Positions 17,439 to 26,151 of a stretch of 64,000 bases of DNA are shown here, one piece after another. The stretch comes from SZUA-36 sp963753105 (lineage in GTDB: Bacteria; Pseudomonadota; Gammaproteobacteria; Xanthomonadales; SZUA-36), in NCBI GenBank assembly GCA_963753105.1, contig CAVWBD010000011.1, positions 62,001-126,000 of the forward strand, in the 5' to 3' direction. The position numbers and the translations under genes were made by a program. The notes beneath the pieces were generated by a model, which saw nothing but the letters and a program-made list of their open reading frames with translations, was not told where the DNA came from and made no database searches. Positions within the stretch are counted from its first letter, which is position 1. The number at the start of each line of letters is the position of its first letter.

Positions 17439-20168
17439 TTACCCTTTGTTGGTACCCAGCGCTGCGTGCGCTGCTGCCAGTCGTGCGATCGGCACACGGA
17501 ATGGTGAGCAGGACACGTAATCGAGTCCCAGTTCGTGGCACAGGTGGATGCTCTTAGGGTCACCACCGTGCTCGCCGCAGACACCGATTTCCAGGTCTGG
17601 ACGGGTTGCGCGGCCATCCTCGATGGCGATCTTCATCAAGCGGCCGATGCCGTCCGGGTCGATACTGGCGAACGGGTTGTCCTTGATCAGGCCGGTTTCG
17701 AGGTAGTGCAGCAGGAAACCGGTCTCGGCATCGTCACGGGAGATGCCGTAAGTGGTCTGGGTCAGGTCGTTGGTGCCGAATGAGAAGAACTGCGCATTTT
17801 TGGCAATAGCACCGGCAGTCAGGGCAGCACGTGGGATTTCGATCATCGTGCCGATCATGTAATCCATGCTGATACCATTGCCGTCCAGAATCTTGCGTGC
17901 CTCCTTATCGAGGGAGTCCTTCATCATGTCGAATTCACTGGCGTTTGAGACCAGCGGAATCATGACTTCGGGGATCACCTTGACGCCCTCAGCCGCACAA
18001 ACGCAGGCAGCCTGGAAGATGGCCTGGGCCTGCATCTCGTAGAGACCGGGAATCGTGATACCAAGCCGTACACCGCGGGTGCCCAGCATCGGGTTGGATT
18101 CGTGCAGTTCTTCCACGCGTAACAGCAAGGCATTCTTGGCCTCGATTTCCGCCTCGATTGGACCGGCGTCTTCATTGCCAGCTTGCAAACGCAGCCTCAG
18201 ATCGGTCACTTCATTCATCAGGTCATGTGCCGAGGGCAGGAATTCATGCAACGGCGGATCCAGCAAACGGATGATGACGGGGTAGCCGTCCATGGCGCGG
18301 AACAATCCTTCAAAATCTGATTGTTGCATGGGCATCAGCTTGGCGATGGCTTCAGCACGCTGCTCAGGGTTGGTTGCGAGGATCAGGCTTTGCATGATCG
18401 GCAGCCGCTCTTCCTCGAAGAACATGTGTTCCGTACGGCACAGGCCGATGCCCTTGGCGCCGTACATGCGGGCGCGTTTAGCGTCATCGGGGTAGTCCGA
18501 GTTGGCGCGGACACCAAGCTTGCGGATGTCGTCCGCCCAGGACAGGACTTTCAGCAGGTAGGGGTCGTTGAAGTCCGGAACCTGCGTGGGCAGCTGGGCG
18601 TGATAAACCAGGCCGCTGTTGCCGTCGATGGACAGGAATTCGCCTTCGGCGATGACCAGGTCTTCACCAACGTGCATCACGCGCTTGTCGAAGTCGATCT
18701 CGATCTCGCTGACACCGACCACTGCCGGTGTACCGAATTGCCGGGCAACCAATGCTGCATGGCTGGTGCGCCCGCCCTTGCTGGTCAGTACACCCTTGGC
18801 GGCCAACATACCGTGTACGTCGTCCGGCTTGGTTTCATTACGTACCAAAATCACGTCCTTACCGTCTTCCTTGGCCCATTTCTCCGCCAGGCCGGGGTCA
18901 AAGGCGATTACGCCGACAGCCGCGCCGGGTGAGACATTCAGGCCCTTGGCGATGGGCGCCACGTCCTTGACGGCCTCGGGGTTTAACTGCGGGTGCAGGA
19001 AAAAGTCGATCTGGTCGGGCTTGACGCGTGACACGGCTTCCTCGATAGAAATCAGGCCTTCGTCGACCATGTCGACAGCGATGCGTACTTCCGCTTGCGC
19101 GGTGCGCTTGCCGTCACGGGTCTGCAGCAGCCACAGCTTGCCCTGCTCGACGGTGAATTCCATGTCCTGCATGTTGCGGTGGTGGATTTCGAGCCGTTTG
19201 GCAATGGCTTCCAGCTCCGCGTAGTTTTCCGGCATGTCGTCGCCGAGTTGCTTGATCGGCAGGGTCGCCCGCGTGCCGGCGACCACGTCCTCTCCCTGGG
19301 CGTTGATCAGGTAGTCACCTTCGAGTTGCGGCTCGCCTGTGGTGGCGTTACGCGACATGAATACGCCAGTGGCGCAATCGTCGCCGATATTGCCAAATAC
19401 CATGGTCTGGATGTTAACCGCGGTGCCGAGATCGTGAGGGATATTGGCTGCGTTGCGGTAGTCGATGGCGCGCTTGCCGTTCCAGGATTTGAACACGGCC
19501 TCGGTGGCCAGTTTTAACTGCTCATACGGGTCGGTCGGGAACTCGCGTCCGGTGTGTTTGTGGAAAATGGCCTTGAACTTCCCGGTTACTGCCTTCCAGG
19601 TATCGCCGTCGAGTTCAGAATCAACCTTAACCCCGGCTTTCTGCCGCGCCTCGGTGATCACCTCCTCGAAATCATCATCTTCCAGGCCCATGACAACGCT
19701 GCCAAACATCTGTACCAGCCTGCGGTACAGGTCATATGCAAAACGTGATGAACTCAGTTCGACAAGGCGCTCGGCGGTCTCGTCGTTCATGCCGATATTC
19801 AGGACGGTATCCATCATGCCCGGCATCGAGAACTTGGCCCCGGAGCGGCATGACAGCAGCAGCGGGTTTTGTGAGTCGCCGAAGCGTTTGCCGGTTTGTT
19901 TTTCCACTTCCTTGACGGCTTCCAGTGCCGCTTCCCATGAGCCGGGAGGGAAGGTATCGCCGGCGGCGAGATAGTCGATGCAGGCTTCGGTGGTGACGGT
20001 GAACCCGGGTGGTACGGGTATGTCCTGGCTGGTGGCGTCGAGCAGGTTGGCGCCTTTACCGCCAAGCAGCGAACGCACGCCGTCCCAGTCGTCGCCAAAA
20101 CGTGCTTTGAGCTCGTCCATATCAGAAAAAAGGTATACATATTTATTGGGGGTGGTATTTACTGTCAT
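17439..20168 (-). CDS. ppdK: Pyruvate, phosphate dikinase
   Basis: A 909-residue enzyme that interconverts pyruvate, ATP and phosphate with PEP, AMP and PPi. Domains in order: ATP-grasp nucleotide-binding domain (about 1-340, with LLGGKGANL and LLSCRSGAKFSMPGMMDT), the swivelling phosphohistidine domain (about 390-510, with the catalytic His in GGRTSHAALVAR, residue about 465), and the PEP/pyruvate TIM barrel (about 520-905, with CRTEHMFFEEER, GTRGVRLG and CGEHGGDP). ATG 20168 is chosen because GGAG lies 8 bases before it; a frame extension to 20267 has no ribosome site. In this window it links pyruvate made or used by the ferredoxin oxidoreductase to PEP, so it may serve gluconeogenesis. Confidence 0.95.
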   Translation of the reverse strand: MTVNTTPNKYVYLFSDMDELKARFGDDWDGVRSLLGGKGANLLDATSQDIPVPPGFTVTTEACIDYLAAGDTFPPGSWEAALEAVKEVEKQTGKRFGDSQNPLLLSCRSGAKFSMPGMMDTVLNIGMNDETAERLVELSSSRFAYDLYRRLVQMFGSVVMGLEDDDFEEVITEARQKAGVKVDSELDGDTWKAVTGKFKAIFHKHTGREFPTDPYEQLKLATEAVFKSWNGKRAIDYRNAANIPHDLGTAVNIQTMVFGNIGDDCATGVFMSRNATTGEPQLEGDYLINAQGEDVVAGTRATLPIKQLGDDMPENYAELEAIAKRLEIHHRNMQDMEFTVEQGKLWLLQTRDGKRTAQAEVRIAVDMVDEGLISIEEAVSRVKPDQIDFFLHPQLNPEAVKDVAPIAKGLNVSPGAAVGVIAFDPGLAEKWAKEDGKDVILVRNETKPDDVHGMLAAKGVLTSKGGRTSHAALVARQFGTPAVVGVSEIEIDFDKRVMHVGEDLVIAEGEFLSIDGNSGLVYHAQLPTQVPDFNDPYLLKVLSWADDIRKLGVRANSDYPDDAKRARMYGAKGIGLCRTEHMFFEEERLPIMQSLILATNPEQRAEAIAKLMPMQQSDFEGLFRAMDGYPVIIRLLDPPLHEFLPSAHDLMNEVTDLRLRLQAGNEDAGPIEAEIEAKNALLLRVEELHESNPMLGTRGVRLGITIPGLYEMQAQAIFQAACVCAAEGVKVIPEVMIPLVSNASEFDMMKDSLDKEARKILDGNGISMDYMIGTMIEIPRAALTAGAIAKNAQFFSFGTNDLTQTTYGISRDDAETGFLLHYLETGLIKDNPFASIDPDGIGRLMKIAIEDGRATRPDLEIGVCGEHGGDPKSIHLCHELGLDYVSCSPFRVPIARLAAAHAALGTNKG

Positions 20169-20357
20169 GTCTGAGCTCCGGGTCGGAATTAATCTGGTTT
20201 TTTTACTACAAAATTGCCAGGCTGAATGGTATTTGATAACAGTTAAGCCAAGTCTGATATATGTCAACTCGCGGGCATGTTTTCAAGGGTTTTGCCACCG
20301 GTTGCATAAAATTTCCCAAATGTATCGCTCACAGGGCGCCTCCTTCATAATACGCCG

Positions 20358-21397
20358 ATGACTAAATTGAACACTTCGATCGAGTATGAATACGGGTTTA
20401 GCCCACAACCGGGTGAAGTCATGGAGATACTGCCGGGTATCCGGTGGTTGCACATGCCATTGCCATTTACGCTCAACCACATCAATACCTGGGTACTCGA
20501 TGACAGTGATGGCCGTCTGCTGGTGGACACCGGTTTTTTCACCGGCGTAACACGGGATATCTGGAAGGATGTGCTGGCAGGGTTGCCGGGAGAAAAACCG
20601 GTATCCAGGGTGCTGGTAACCCATTTGCACCCGGACCACGTGGGTTGCGCGGGCTGGCTGTGTGACCGCCTGGATGCAGATCTGTACATGACCCGCGAAG
20701 AATACCTGTTGTGCCGTATCCTGGTCGCGGACACCGGGCAACCAGCACCTGAAGAGGGCAGGCGTTTTTACCATGCAGCCGGATATTCCAGACAACAGCT
20801 GGGCCAGTACATAGAACGCTTCGGTTCCTTCGGACAGGTGGTTTCCACCTTGCCGCAGTCCTATCACCGCCTTCACGACGGCTTGGAATTGGATATCGGC
20901 GTCAACACCTGGCGGGTCATCATCGGTACCGGTCATTCACCGGAGCACGCCTGCCTGTTTTGCGAAGACTTGAACGTACTGATCTCCGGTGACCAAATCC
21001 TGCCGACGATCTCGTCCAATGTCGGCGTATGGCCGACTGAGCCGGACGGCAAACCCGTTGGCGGACTGGTTCGCGTCACTCAGGCGTTTGAAGCAGATAT
21101 TGCCGGATGACGTGCTGGTGCTGCCATCGCACGGCAAACCTTTCCGGGGCGTCAAACATCGTCTGGATGAACTGATCAAGGAACACGAGGAATGCCTGGC
21201 CCAATTCGAAAACGCTTTGCCGCGAACCCCGGCGCGCCGTTGACGCGTTCCCGGTACTGTTCAAAGGCGAGGTCAACGATGGCAACCTGATCATGGCTGT
21301 CAGTGAGGCCATTGCCCACCTGAACTATCTACACCAGCAGAGTGAAATCAGCATTGATGAAGACGTGGATGGTGTTCATTGGTACCGGACGGGATAG
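20358..21397 (+). CDS. MBL-fold metallo-hydrolase (two frameshifts)
   Basis: The zinc-binding signature THLHPDHVG, the later GTGHSPEHACLFCEDLNVLISGDQ and PSHGKPFRG mark a metallo-beta-lactamase-fold hydrolase. The protein is spread over three frames that join near 21055 (around DGKPVGG / NPLADWF) and near 21240, where the tail FPVLFKGEVNDGNLIMAVSE continues to a stop at 21397. The restored length is about 346 residues, with a winged-helix-like C-terminus as in LACTB2/RNase-Z-like hydrolases. Divergent from ppdK with about 190 bases between the starts. The substrate is unknown. Confidence 0.78.
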
Positions 21398-21524
21398 GTG
21401 TTTGTATGGTCAGTTTCAATTTCAAGGTAGGCACTGCCGACTTAGTCGTTGCCTGGTTGGTGGGGCCGGTGCAGAGCTTGCATACTTCTGCGCACATATG
21501 CGCTTTTAATAAGGTAATAAGTCA

Positions 21525-22376
21525 ATGTCAGATAGGCTAACCGTCAAGGTAAACACCACCCTGATCCCGTTTCTTATTACCGAACTTCAGGGCTGGTCAC
21601 GGACAACGATCAAGCAGCGGCTCAAAAACGGTTGCGTCAGTGTTAACGGCGAGCAGGTTACCCGGCATGACCACGAGCTGTTGGCAGGCGACCAGGTGCT
21701 TGTCGAAGCTTCGGCCCGGGGCGCTCCCGGCGCGCGTCCACAGCTCGACATCCTCTACAAGGATCGGGACCTGATCGCCATCAATAAACCTGCCGGCTTG
21801 TTGTCGGTTGGTTCCGGCAAAGACAAGGAACCCCATGCGCTGGGCATACTTCGTGACCAGCTGTCGCGCCGTAACAAGCCGGTAAAACTGTGGCCGGTGC
21901 ACCGCATTGATCGCGATACTTCCGGGGTATTGCTCTTCGCTACCTCCCGGGCGATGCGGGAGGCGGTGATGAAGGTGTGGAAAGCGGCGGAAAAAACCTA
22001 CCTTGCGATCGTGGAAGGTTGCCCGGAGCCTGCGCAAGGCACCATCGATCAACCTCTACGTCTCGACCCGGAAATTTACCAGATGCATGTCGGGCCGCAC
22101 CCGGACGCCAGGCGCGCGGTGACCCATTTCACCACCGACCGTTACGCTGGTCAGCGAACGCTGTTACAGGTGGCACTGGAAACCGGCCGCCAGCATCAAA
22201 TACGAGCCCACCTGGCATGGCTGGGACACCCGGTCGTAGGCGACCAGCGATACGGCACGGCCGGCGAGCGTATGGGTTTGCATGCCTTGCGGCTGAGCAT
22301 CACCAAGCCGGGAACGAACAAGCGACTGGTATTTGAAACTCCCGCGCCGGCGGATTTTTTGGCGCTATTGCGTTAG
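21525..22376 (+). CDS. RluA-family pseudouridine synthase with S4 domain
   Basis: An N-terminal S4 RNA-binding domain (about 10-75, with GWSRTTIKQRLKNGCVSVNG) precedes the catalytic core with the HRIDRDTSGVLLF motif, whose first Asp (residue about 129) is the catalytic base of the RluA family, and the ETGRQHQIRAHLAWLGHPV motif. It modifies uridine in rRNA or tRNA; the exact site cannot be assigned. A longer than usual linker between S4 and core contains SARGAPGARPQ. Confidence 0.9.
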   Translation: MSDRLTVKVNTTLIPFLITELQGWSRTTIKQRLKNGCVSVNGEQVTRHDHELLAGDQVLVEASARGAPGARPQLDILYKDRDLIAINKPAGLLSVGSGKDKEPHALGILRDQLSRRNKPVKLWPVHRIDRDTSGVLLFATSRAMREAVMKVWKAAEKTYLAIVEGCPEPAQGTIDQPLRLDPEIYQMHVGPHPDARRAVTHFTTDRYAGQRTLLQVALETGRQHQIRAHLAWLGHPVVGDQRYGTAGERMGLHALRLSITKPGTNKRLVFETPAPADFLALLR

Positions 22377-22503
22377 TGCGTGAAGAGCCAGTCTGTTTTT
22401 GGCCAGTTAATGATGTCTTTAACTCTTTATCTTCCATTTTGACAAGGCACAACAGCTGCAATTGCTGTAGGCTTAAGGGAAGATTATGAAGAGGTAAGTG
22501 GAT

Positions 22504-22722
22504 ATGCCCAAATCAGATGTTGAAAAACTAGAAGCCGAATTAGCGGCCGCGAAAGTCAAGGGTGACCCACGTACACTGAACCCCCCAATTTCCGTTGTCG
22601 TGACTTTGGATAATGGAGAGGTTTACAAAGGTTTAGCTTTTGAAGTTCGCCCGGATGGATTGGTAATGGTACAGTCCGGGAACTGCGATTTAGGGATTCA
22701 ACTCTCACATCTCAGCGTTTAA
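22504..22722 (+). CDS. Small hypothetical protein (72 aa)
   Basis: No recognised family. It has a charged helix (KSDVEKLEAELAAAKVKG) followed by a strand-rich domain (ISVVVTLDNGEVYKGLAFEVRPDGLVMVQ) that looks like an Sm-like or small beta-barrel fold. ATG 22504 is preceded by GAGGT with 8-base spacing, which excludes the GTG at 22498. It is probably cytosolic. Confidence 0.65.
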   Translation: MPKSDVEKLEAELAAAKVKGDPRTLNPPISVVVTLDNGEVYKGLAFEVRPDGLVMVQSGNCDLGIQLSHLSV

Positions 22723-22751
22723 ATACCCTGCGGGCCAGGGAAGGTCAATTA

Positions 22752-24032
22752 TTAGTCCTGGCGGGTTCTCAAAACGTGTATGAGCATGCTGCCCATGCTG
22801 ATTGCCGTAGCTGCTAAAAGTGCACCCGTGAGCCGGGACAGCAAGTCCAGCTGGTAAATAATCACCGCCATGCCGGCCAGCACTGAGATGAAGTGCAGGA
22901 CGAAGCCCGTCTTGATGCGTCGTTGTGACAACAGGCTGCGCATGGATGGCACCGGTTCGAATCCGACCCTGGCAGAATAACGGTGGAACCAGACCAGGAA
23001 TGGCACGATACGACTGAGCATGCCGTGCATGATCAGCCCCGCCCAACCCCAAATGGCCAGCCAGCCAAACAGCACCTGCCAGCGCGGGTCAGGAAGAAGC
23101 AGCGCAGCAATGGCGGCAGGAATCAGCAACAGCGCGATACCGAGCCCGGTTTTCCAGAACAGCAATGATGCGTCGCCGCGTTTGCGTTTACGGCGTGAAA
23201 TGCCCAGCAAAACCAGGGCAGGGTGTGCCAGCCACACGACCAATGCTGCCGGCAATGCGGCGATGGCTGCAAGCTGGCCAGCGGTAACGGGCCCGTTACC
23301 GTCATACAGCACGGCACTGAGCAACGGCAGCAGTAATCCCGCGAGCAGCAAACCCAATAGCCAGCGCTGTGTCAGCTTACTGATGGTCGTGCCAGGTAGA
23401 ACATCGGGATGACCTGCCAGGACACGGACATGATCAAACCACCGGCCCAACCGAGTAGCGCCAGCGTGACGTGGATCTGTACCCATAACATGTGTTGCTG
23501 CGGAAAATTACCGCCCGCAAGACCCTGGGCCATGACCAGGCCGAGCAAGCGTGACTGCCGCCAGGCTCAATACGGCCAGGCGCATACCCTGCACGGTTTC
23601 ATTGCGGGTTGCCGGACGCAGCAGGGCCGCGGCCAGTGGCAGCAGAAATGCAAGCAGGGCTATAGAGAAGCAGGCTATCGCAAATACCATGGCGGATTCG
23701 GTACCACCCGTCAGGCGCCACAGGAAACCGGCCAGACCGGCCAGCATCAGCACGTGCACGAGGTGGGCCATGCGTGGCAGCGGTACCGGAGCACCGGCAA
23801 CCACGGGGGTCATTTGGTAAAGCGCACCGAGCATACCCATACCCAGCACCCCGAGCGTTCCGGCGTGTGTCAGGGCCACGGACGGTGGCGTCCACGGGCT
23901 GCCAAAAGCTGCTGCAACACTGGTCAGCATGATGTACGCAGCTGCGAGAACTCCAAGCGGGACCACCAGGAAGAAACTGGCGGGTATCGAAAGCGGTGGG
24001 GCCTGTTCGAGGCTCAGCCCGGCGGTTTTCAA
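22752..24032 (-). CDS. Polytopic membrane protein, NnrS-like (two frameshifts)
   Basis: Reading starts at 24032 with PASFFLVVPLGVLAAAYIML and a helix THAGTLGVLGMGMLGALYQM, shifts near 23545 into a middle part (LLGLVMAQGLAGG, then QQHMLWVQIHVTLALLGWAG), and shifts again near 23400 into the last part (helices up to MLIHVLRTRQD). The restored protein has about 427 residues and ten or more membrane helices, several with a central histidine (LTHAG, LIMHGML). The arrangement recalls NnrS-type or heme-copper-related membrane proteins. It overlaps the DUF2249 gene by 4 bases and is divergent from a hemerythrin; such trios occur in nitric oxide and nitrosative-stress loci. Assignment to NnrS is tentative. 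Confidence 0.6.
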
Positions 24033-24292
24033 TCGCGCCTCCTGATAACTACCACGGCGCAGCCATCCGCTTGTTCACAGATTTGCCAGGCAAGCCCGCG
24101 GGTCTCCAGGTGCGGGAACAACGGGTGCGGAACGTGTGGCAGCAATGCCAGGTAGCGCTCACCGGGGCCGAGCCGGGTGCCGGCTTCCAGTATCCTGACC
24201 ATCGGTTCCGGGGCCTCTAAACCACGCAAATCCACGATATCGGAAGCGTCGATTCCTTCCGGCAGGTCATATTCGACAGCGGTTTTTTCCAT
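24029..24292 (-). CDS. DUF2249-domain protein
   Basis: An 87-residue TusA-like alpha/beta protein with DASDIVDLRGLEAPEPMVRILEA and LALLPHVPHPLFPHLE, the typical DUF2249 pattern in which the SirA/TusA cysteine is replaced. These proteins are often found with hemerythrins and NO-related genes. It overlaps the downstream membrane-protein gene by ATGA, so the two are co-translated. Confidence 0.82.
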   Translation of the reverse strand: MEKTAVEYDLPEGIDASDIVDLRGLEAPEPMVRILEAGTRLGPGERYLALLPHVPHPLFPHLETRGLAWQICEQADGCAVVVIRRRD

Positions 24293-24391
24293 AAACGCTA
24301 CTATTGTCGTGGTGTGTTGCTAAAATAGGTGATGTGGGGATAATTTACCAGCACGTCGCTGGCCGGTTTAGCCTTGTCTAAGGAGATATCA

Positions 24392-24862
24392 ATGCAACCC
24401 AAAGACCTTCATGGAGGCCTTGTAACATTTTTTGAGCAGGATCACCGCGATTGTGATGCCCGTTGGGCAGACGTGGAAGAATTGCTCGATACCGACGACA
24501 TCGAACTGGCCCGTGCCGCCTGGAAAAAATACGATGCCAGCATGCGCCGACACCTGGCCATGGAGGAAGAGGTCCTGTTCCCGGCGTTTGATGCCAAGAG
24601 TGGCATGGCAGGCAGCGGTCCGGTTTCCGTGATGAAGATGGAGCACAGGCAGATGGAGGGCCTGCTGGAACAGATCGGCAAGACGATTGAGGCCGGTAAT
24701 GCGGAAGAGGCCATGGACCTGGGTGACACCCTGCTGATGCTGGTGCAGCAGCACAATGTCAAGGAGGAGGGCATGTTGTACCCGATGGCCGAGAACCTGT
24801 TGGCTGGTGACTGGGAAGACCTGTCCAAGCTACTGGACGAGTACCAGGAAATCCAGGCCTGA
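24392..24862 (+). CDS. Hemerythrin-domain protein
   Basis: A 156-residue four-helix protein with ligand-like histidines and acids in the hemerythrin spacing: FFEQDHRDCD, RRHLAMEEEVLFPAF, MKMEHRQMEGL and QQHNVKEEGMLYPM. It should hold a non-heme di-iron centre that binds O2 or NO. AAGGAG lies 9 bases before ATG 24392, which decides it over the ATG at 24374. It is divergent from the DUF2249/membrane-protein pair, with a shared 99-base control region; I saw no clear FNR or NorR site there. Confidence 0.88.
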   Translation: MQPKDLHGGLVTFFEQDHRDCDARWADVEELLDTDDIELARAAWKKYDASMRRHLAMEEEVLFPAFDAKSGMAGSGPVSVMKMEHRQMEGLLEQIGKTIEAGNAEEAMDLGDTLLMLVQQHNVKEEGMLYPMAENLLAGDWEDLSKLLDEYQEIQA

Positions 24863-24898
24863 CTCCTACGGACTGACCCTTAGGAACCAAAACCTTGG

Positions 24899-26080
24899 TC
24901 AGCCCATACCTCTCGCCAGGTCTGTTTTCAGGTCTTCAATGTTTTCAAGTCCCACGGCAATCCTTATCAGGCCATTTTCAATACCTGCCTGCTGACGTTG
25001 CTCATCCGTAAGACGGTTGTGGGTGGTGGTTGCCGGGTGTGTGATGGTGGTCCTGGTATCACCGAGGTTGGCCGTGATCGAGACCAGGCGGGTTGCATCG
25101 ATCAGCTTCCAGCCCGCGTCCTTACCGCCCTTGAGTTCAAACGACAGCAAGCCGCCAAACCCGGATTGCTGGGATCTTGCCAAATCGTGCTGGGCGTGGC
25201 TTTCCAGCCCCGGGTAGTAGACCCGGTCCACTGCATCCTGTTGTTCAAGCCATTCGGCCAGGGCCAGGGCATTGGCGCTGTGGGCCTCCATGCGCAGTCT
25301 CAGCGTCTCCAGGCCCTTTAAAAATACCCAGGCATTGAAAGCGCTCATGGTTGGTCCCGCAGTTTTGAGGAACCCGAACACGTCTTCACCCACGACGTCC
25401 TTGGCGCCCAGCACTGCACCGCCCACGCAACGGCCCTGGCCATCGAGGAATTTTGTGGCCGAGTGAACCACGATATCCGCGCCGAGCTTGATGGGTCGCT
25501 GCAGGGCAGGGGTGCAGAAACAGTTGTCCACGACCAGCAGGCAACCGTTTTCATGGGCCAACTCCGCCAGCTTGCTGATATCAGCTATCTCGGTTAATGG
25601 GTTGGACGGGGTTTCCAGGAACAGCAAGCGGGTTGTGGGGCAAATAGCCGATTCCCAGCTCGAAAAATCTGTCAGGTCAACAAAGCTGGTCCCGATACCA
25701 AGCTTCGCCAGGTAGTCGGTAAAAAGCACGGTGGTGGAACCAAAAATACTGCGTGACGAGACGATGTGATCGCCGGATTTCAGCAATCCCAGGCAGGTGG
25801 AGAGGATGGCCGCCATCCCGGAAGCCGTAGCCACACAGGACTCGGCGCCTTCCAGGGCCGCCAGGCGTTCTTCAAAGGTCCTGACGGTTGGATTGGTGAA
25901 GCGGGAGTAGATATTGCCGGGCTTGTCACCGGCAAAACGGGCTGCAGCCTCCGCAGCCGAGTCAAAGACGTAGCTCGAGGTGGTGAAAATGGCTTCACTG
26001 TGCTCACCCTCATCAGTGCGCTTTTGCCCGGCCCTGACTGCGAGCGTGTCAAAATCCAGTTCATCTTTAATATCTGGCAT
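24899..26080 (-). CDS. metZ: O-succinylhomoserine sulfhydrylase
   Basis: A 393-residue PLP enzyme of the Cys/Met metabolism family with YSRFTNPTVRTFEERLAALEG, SGMAAI, ETPSNP and the PLP lysine in HSATKFLDGQGRCVGGA (residue about 211). That last motif with Gly-Gln-Gly-Arg is characteristic of MetZ rather than MetB or MetC. It makes homocysteine from O-succinylhomoserine and sulfide. Start ATG 26080 is preferred because GAGGA sits 8 bases upstream; the in-frame ATG at 26095 overlaps that ribosome site. Confidence 0.9.
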   Translation of the reverse strand: MPDIKDELDFDTLAVRAGQKRTDEGEHSEAIFTTSSYVFDSAAEAAARFAGDKPGNIYSRFTNPTVRTFEERLAALEGAESCVATASGMAAILSTCLGLLKSGDHIVSSRSIFGSTTVLFTDYLAKLGIGTSFVDLTDFSSWESAICPTTRLLFLETPSNPLTEIADISKLAELAHENGCLLVVDNCFCTPALQRPIKLGADIVVHSATKFLDGQGRCVGGAVLGAKDVVGEDVFGFLKTAGPTMSAFNAWVFLKGLETLRLRMEAHSANALALAEWLEQQDAVDRVYYPGLESHAQHDLARSQQSGFGGLLSFELKGGKDAGWKLIDATRLVSITANLGDTRTTITHPATTTHNRLTDEQRQQAGIENGLIRIAVGLENIEDLKTDLARGMG

Positions 26081-26151
26081 GTGAAGTATCCTCAATAAGA
26101 AGCCATCTCAATAATACCCGTATGTCACGTTATCGGCCCATTGGCTTCTGT

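Noticed and set aside
22954..22964. A GGTTCGAATCC string like the T-loop of a tRNA
   Set aside because: It lies inside the coding sequence of the membrane protein and no acceptor or anticodon stems pair around it.
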